Positions 3,848 to 7,386 of a stretch of 7,386 bases of DNA are shown here, in pieces (position 1 is the first letter of the stretch; the number at the start of each line of letters is the position of its first letter). Origin of the DNA: JAVZCJ01 sp964532175. GTDB taxonomy: Archaea; Thermoproteota; Nitrososphaeria_A; Caldarchaeales; JAVZCJ01. The notes beneath the pieces are model-generated. The model searched no databases and was not told where the DNA came from. It saw only the letters and a program-made list of their open reading frames with translations. The translations under genes and the position numbers were made by a program. The stretch spans positions 1-7,386 of the forward strand of contig CAZHGP010000052.1 in the NCBI GenBank assembly GCA_964532175.1. Reading direction: 5' to 3'.

Positions 3848-6745
3848 TTATTTAGCAAAACTGAAGTATATTCCAGGTTTTAATGGAAGTGAAGCACTAG
3901 CTTTTTTCGTTGGATCATATATATCCTTATCTTCTTCTGAAAAAATTATTACTTGGCATTTTAATTCATTTTCTAAAAATTTTAAATTTTTCTTTAATAT
4001 TTCATCTTCTGAATCTATTATTTTTTTCCATATATCAATATTTTCTTCAATATTATAAGAAGATAATGTATCAATAAGTTTCTTTAATATTTTTGGAATT
4101 TCATTCTTTCTTTCAGGAAAAACTTTTATTGTTTCCTTGATTAAGTTTTTAGAATTTGCAATTGCTTTTGATAATCCATAATCAATTAAGAATTTAGCTA
4201 ATTCTCTCTTCCATTTAGATGAGCAATAGAAATAAATCTTTTCAGGCACTTCTTTTAAAACTTTCTTTATATTCCATACATCTTCCAAAATTATAGAAAT
4301 GTATTTTTCTTCAAATTCTATTTTTTCATTTATTTTTCCTTCATCAATTTTAGGCCATTCGGCTAATGATACGAATCCTTTCTCTCCTATTATACTCCAA
4401 GCTTCTTCACAAGTGAATGGTGCATAAGGTGCAAGAAGCTTAATCCATGTTTTAATAAATTCTTTAGAAGATTTTGTATAAATTGAAGATTCTTTACTCT
4501 TCTTCTTTCTAATATACCATTTCCAATCATTTAACATTTCATATAAAGCTATTTCTAAAGCAGTTTTAGTTTTAACTTTTTCTAAAAGTTCAGTAATTTG
4601 CTTAATTTTCTTTTGCAATCTAGATAAAAGCCATACATCAATTTCATCAATTTCTTCATTAATTTCTTTATTAGAAAAATCTTTAATCAATTCAAGGAAA
4701 TTATCTAAAGTTTTTTTAATATCAATAGCATTTTTTTCACGCCAATCAGCATCATTCATATCTTCAGCTGCAATCAATAATGCACATCTAGTTGCATCTG
4801 CACCAAAATTCTCAATAGCTTTTTTTGCTAAATAGAATATTCCTTTACTTTTAGACATCTTTTTACCTTCAAGAGTTATCATTCCATTTACTACAATTGT
4901 TTTAGGCCAAAGTTCTTTTGGGAAAATAGCTACATGATGGAATAAATAAAAAGTAAGATGATTTGGTAAAAGCTCTTTAGCAGAATCTCTTAAATCTACT
5001 GGATACCAATATAAGAATTCTTCTCTAATTTTCTTAATTATTTCAGGATTAACATTGATTTCTTTAGCCAATTGATTAACATCTCCAATTCCTAAAAATA
5101 CATAATCAAAGAATTTATAATCAATTTTATCAATTGGAATTGGTCCTTTTTCATTTAAATATTTTCTAATAGTATAAAAAGCCATATAAATTGTTGAGTC
5201 GCTTAAAGTTTCAACTATCCATGATTTATCCCATGGTAAAGGAGTGCCTAAACCAGATTTGCGTGCACAAGGCCAATCATGAAGCCAATCAACAACATTT
5301 AAAAACCATTGTCTAGCTTCTTCTGGATAAATTTTCATATTATATAAAAGGTCTTTAACTTTATTTTTCCAATCTTCATTAGAATAATTCAAGAACCATT
5401 GATCTTCTAATATTTTAACAATACATTTTGTTCCACATCTACAAATAACAGGCTCAGGTAAATCATACATGCATAAACCTAGTCCAATTTCAGATAATTT
5501 ATCTTTAATTTTCTCTTTAGCTTCTCTAACACTTAAATTACTAAATTCTCCACAATTATTTTTTGTTATGCCTTCATAAAATTCTTTCATATAAATTGTT
5601 TTTGTTGCTTCTTCAAGTTTTTCTATATCATTTTGATTTTTTACTCCAAGCTTTGAATTTATTTCTTCTGCTGGAAAATCTCCAAAACCTGGAGTAGAAA
5701 TTATAGATATGGGCTCTATTGATAATATTTCATTTATATTTATTTTATATTTTATAGAAATTTCATTTGCTTTATTTTTTAAATCTTTTAAAGCTGCTAA
5801 ATCGTAAGGAGCATGAGCTGGCACACTATATACAATTCCTGTTCCTATGTCTGCTTTAACAAAATTGGCTGGTAAAATTATTATTTCATTATTAACAATT
5901 GGGATTGTACATTTTTTACCTATAAGTTCTAATGCAGAAATTTTATCTATTATTTTTATATCTTTCTTTTGTAAAGAAAGTTTCTCTATTGCTTCTTTAC
6001 TAACAATTATTTTTCTATCTTCATAAGAGGCAATAATATATTCTATATCTGGATTTATCCAAACATTTGTAGCTCCAAAAATTGTTTCAGGTCTAAATGT
6101 AGCTGCAGCTAAATAATATTCTCCACATTTAAATAGAACTACATAATATTCTTCTGGGCTTACACCTTCACCAATTAAACGATCATGGTCACCTGTTGGA
6201 CTTGAACAATTTACACACCATACAACTGGATGAGTACCTTTAACAACATATCCTAAGCGCTTTAATGTTAAATATTGCCATTCAATAAATTTCTTATAAT
6301 ATGGATCAACAGTAGTGAATTCACGTCTCCAATCTATACTAAATCCAATTAAACTAACAGTTTCTCTATTCTTATTAGTGAAATATTCTGCTATGACATA
6401 TGGATCTATAAATTTTGATAAAATATCTTCTGGGACTTCATCCATATCTTTAAAAATCCTATATTGATTCATATCACCCCTTTTTAATCTTTCAGCAACT
6501 CCAACGATGGTTGTGCCGGTCCAGTGCCATGCCCAAGGAAATAGCACATTATATCCTTGCATACGCTTAAAACGTGCATAAACATCTACATGAGAAGCAG
6601 TAAAAACATGTCCCAAGTGCATACCAGAATTGCAATACATATATGGAAAGGTTACAAATACCTTTTCTCTTTTTGGATCTGGATCTGCTTCAAAAATTTT
6701 AGCTTCTCTCCATTTCTTAACCCATTTTTCTTCTAAAGATATCAT
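3848..6745 (-). CDS. leuS: Leucyl-tRNA synthetase, archaeal type
   Basis: Class Ia synthetase that charges tRNA-Leu with leucine using ATP in the cytosol. The 965-residue length is normal for archaeal LeuRS. Seen in order: HLGH at 43-46; tryptophan-rich P-W-A-W-H-W-T-G; C177-x-x-C180 in the H-P-V-V-W-C-V-N-C block typical of LeuRS; the CP1 editing domain with T216-F-R-P-E-T and V-P-A-H-A-P-Y-D315, the conserved aspartate needed to clear misactivated amino acids; C435-R-C-G-T-K-C441, probably zinc-binding; K629-M-S-K-S633; then D-A-D-W-R and a helical anticodon-binding domain; then a C-terminal domain ending in a basic, proline-containing stretch as in archaeal homologues that contact the tRNA-Leu long arm. 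All key motifs are intact. The ATG at 6745 is preceded by GAGG 8 nt upstream and, further up, a TATA box at 6813-6822. It is divergent from the gene at 7010. Confidence 0.98.
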   Translation of the reverse strand: MISLEEKWVKKWREAKIFEADPDPKREKVFVTFPYMYCNSGMHLGHVFTASHVDVYARFKRMQGYNVLFPWAWHWTGTTIVGVAERLKRGDMNQYRIFKDMDEVPEDILSKFIDPYVIAEYFTNKNRETVSLIGFSIDWRREFTTVDPYYKKFIEWQYLTLKRLGYVVKGTHPVVWCVNCSSPTGDHDRLIGEGVSPEEYYVVLFKCGEYYLAAATFRPETIFGATNVWINPDIEYIIASYEDRKIIVSKEAIEKLSLQKKDIKIIDKISALELIGKKCTIPIVNNEIIILPANFVKADIGTGIVYSVPAHAPYDLAALKDLKNKANEISIKYKININEILSIEPISIISTPGFGDFPAEEINSKLGVKNQNDIEKLEEATKTIYMKEFYEGITKNNCGEFSNLSVREAKEKIKDKLSEIGLGLCMYDLPEPVICRCGTKCIVKILEDQWFLNYSNEDWKNKVKDLLYNMKIYPEEARQWFLNVVDWLHDWPCARKSGLGTPLPWDKSWIVETLSDSTIYMAFYTIRKYLNEKGPIPIDKIDYKFFDYVFLGIGDVNQLAKEINVNPEIIKKIREEFLYWYPVDLRDSAKELLPNHLTFYLFHHVAIFPKELWPKTIVVNGMITLEGKKMSKSKGIFYLAKKAIENFGADATRCALLIAAEDMNDADWREKNAIDIKKTLDNFLELIKDFSNKEINEEIDEIDVWLLSRLQKKIKQITELLEKVKTKTALEIALYEMLNDWKWYIRKKKSKESSIYTKSSKEFIKTWIKLLAPYAPFTCEEAWSIIGEKGFVSLAEWPKIDEGKINEKIEFEEKYISIILEDVWNIKKVLKEVPEKIYFYCSSKWKRELAKFLIDYGLSKAIANSKNLIKETIKVFPERKNEIPKILKKLIDTLSSYNIEENIDIWKKIIDSEDEILKKNLKFLENELKCQVIIFSEEDKDIYDPTKKASASLPLKPGIYFSFAK

Positions 6746-6753
6746 TTCACTCG

Positions 6754-6757
6754 CCTC
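6754..6757 (-). promoter_or_regulatory. Ribosome binding site of leuS
   Basis: GAGG on the minus strand, 8 nt before the ATG at 6745, supports this start. It is the clearest Shine-Dalgarno in the window; most other genes here look leaderless. Confidence 0.55.
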
Positions 6758-6812
6758 TTAAAGAATATTAGATTTTGATTCTTTCTCCAATATACTTTCT
6801 ACTATTTTACTA

Positions 6813-6830
6813 CTATTTATAGCGTTTTCT
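6813..6830 (-). promoter_or_regulatory. BRE and TATA box of leuS
   Basis: The minus strand reads AGAAAACG followed by CTATAAATAG, a purine/A-rich factor B element next to a good TATA box. Predicted transcription start is near 6791, giving a leader of about 46 nt that carries the GAGG. Confidence 0.65.
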
Positions 6831-6961
6831 TTTTTCATCATAATAATTATTTTTTATTAAGAAATCACGATATTAAAAACTTTTTTATTTTTAATCTTTT
6901 TCATATAAAACTCCATACGATTTCTTTAATTCTTCTTAATAGTAATGGTAACTTTTTTGTA

Positions 6962-6973
6962 AAATATATATTT
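6962..6973 (+). promoter_or_regulatory. TATA box of the right-edge gene
   Basis: AAATATATATTT is centred about 42 nt before the ATG at 7010, predicting a start near 6993 and a leader of about 15-18 nt. Confidence 0.45.
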
Positions 6974-7009
6974 CAGAACAACTAATATTTCTTTAGAAAA
7001 AAAGTAGAG

Positions 7010-7386
7010 ATGCCTAAAAAAATATCTCGTGGAACAAAAGAAGCAGCACATAAAAGAGAATTATTTAAAGGAAATATAGATTACACTATAAAACCTATAA
7101 AAATAACTCGTGAAATCTCAATAAATTATATAAGATATAAACAACATGGAGGGATCATAGAAATATACTTAGAAAATGGTGAATGGGGTATAAATTATGA
7201 GGATAAATTTTTTGCATATAATTTATGGTCAGCCTCAGAAAATTTTATACTTATAAATACAGATGGATATAAGCCAACAGATAAAAAATGGTTAATAGAA
7301 GATTATGGTTATGAAGTTAAAGTTTTTGAAAATGAAGAAAGCAAAGCTGAAAAACCAGAAGAATTAATTGGACCAAAAGTAACAAA
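7010..7386 (+). CDS. Hypothetical protein, N-terminal part (runs off the window)
   Basis: An open frame from ATG 7010 to the window edge gives 125 codons plus two bases, with no stop. I do not recognise the family. Seen: a lysine/arginine-rich start (MPKKISRGTKEAAHKRELFK), then a mixed beta-looking region with several aromatic residues (Y-I-R-Y-K-Q-H-G-G; G-E-W-G-I-N-Y; F-F-A-Y-N-L-W), then W-L-I-E-D-Y-G-Y-E-V-K, then an acidic/lysine run with prolines. There is no signal peptide or membrane segment in the visible part. An in-frame stop at 6983-6985 and no earlier ATG in between fix the start; there is no good Shine-Dalgarno. Codon use is A/T-ending like leuS, which supports coding. The gene is divergent from leuS with 264 nt between, holding both promoters. 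The basic start could suit nucleic-acid binding, but this is speculation. Confidence 0.7.
   Translation, partial: MPKKISRGTKEAAHKRELFKGNIDYTIKPIKITREISINYIRYKQHGGIIEIYLENGEWGINYEDKFFAYNLWSASENFILINTDGYKPTDKKWLIEDYGYEVKVFENEESKAEKPEELIGPKVT

Noticed and set aside
6840..6960. Possible small minus-strand peptide genes upstream of leuS
   Set aside because: Frames are under 25 codons and lysine/asparagine-rich, with no ribosome site; they look like chance in AT-rich DNA.

Overview
The window reads as archaeal chromosome, probably a thermophilic member of the Thermoproteota. The supporting evidence is: an archaeal/eukaryotic-type leucyl-tRNA synthetase; AT-rich archaeal TATA boxes placed about 26 nt before starts; several apparently leaderless genes; two tRNA genes without encoded CCA; and four very short tRNA introns, three of them outside the anticodon loop. 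Protein-coding DNA is AT-rich (about 27-30% G+C in the leuS lines I counted), while the two mature tRNAs come to about 66-67% G+C by my hand count. That contrast is typical of organisms growing at high temperature. The lineage is an inference, since there is no rRNA or other clean marker.

Layout. Positions 1-310 (-) hold the N-terminal part of a DUF6512-like membrane protein gene. It is cut by the window edge and split by a one-base frameshift in a run of four T (minus strand); no ORF finder would report it whole. Positions 447-950 (-) encode a DUF4389-type membrane protein. Positions 1006-1106 (-) are tRNA-Val(UAC) with two introns. A long AT-rich non-coding stretch follows, ending in a promoter whose TATA box sits inside a perfect 9-bp inverted repeat. 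This promoter drives a COG1373-type ATPase with AAA and DUF4143 regions (1579-2835, +). Positions 2931-3039 (-) are tRNA-Arg(UCU), also with two introns. Positions 3106-3768 (-) encode a DUF434/DUF5616 protein, and 3848-6745 (-) encode leucyl-tRNA synthetase (leuS). At the right edge, 7010-7386 (+) is the start of an unrecognised gene divergent from leuS.

How the genes fit together. The right half is translation-related housekeeping (leuS and tRNA-Arg, with tRNA-Val further left), each apparently with its own promoter. The ATPase is the only complete gene on the + strand. It lies between the two tRNA genes, belongs to a patchily distributed family, and is the most accessory-looking element. 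The two left-hand membrane protein genes are transcribed in the same direction but each has its own TATA box.

I see no CRISPR array, insertion sequence, toxin-antitoxin pair or defence cluster. The items most worth a second look are the four tRNA introns, the frameshifted DUF6512 gene, and the inverted repeat around the ATPase promoter.
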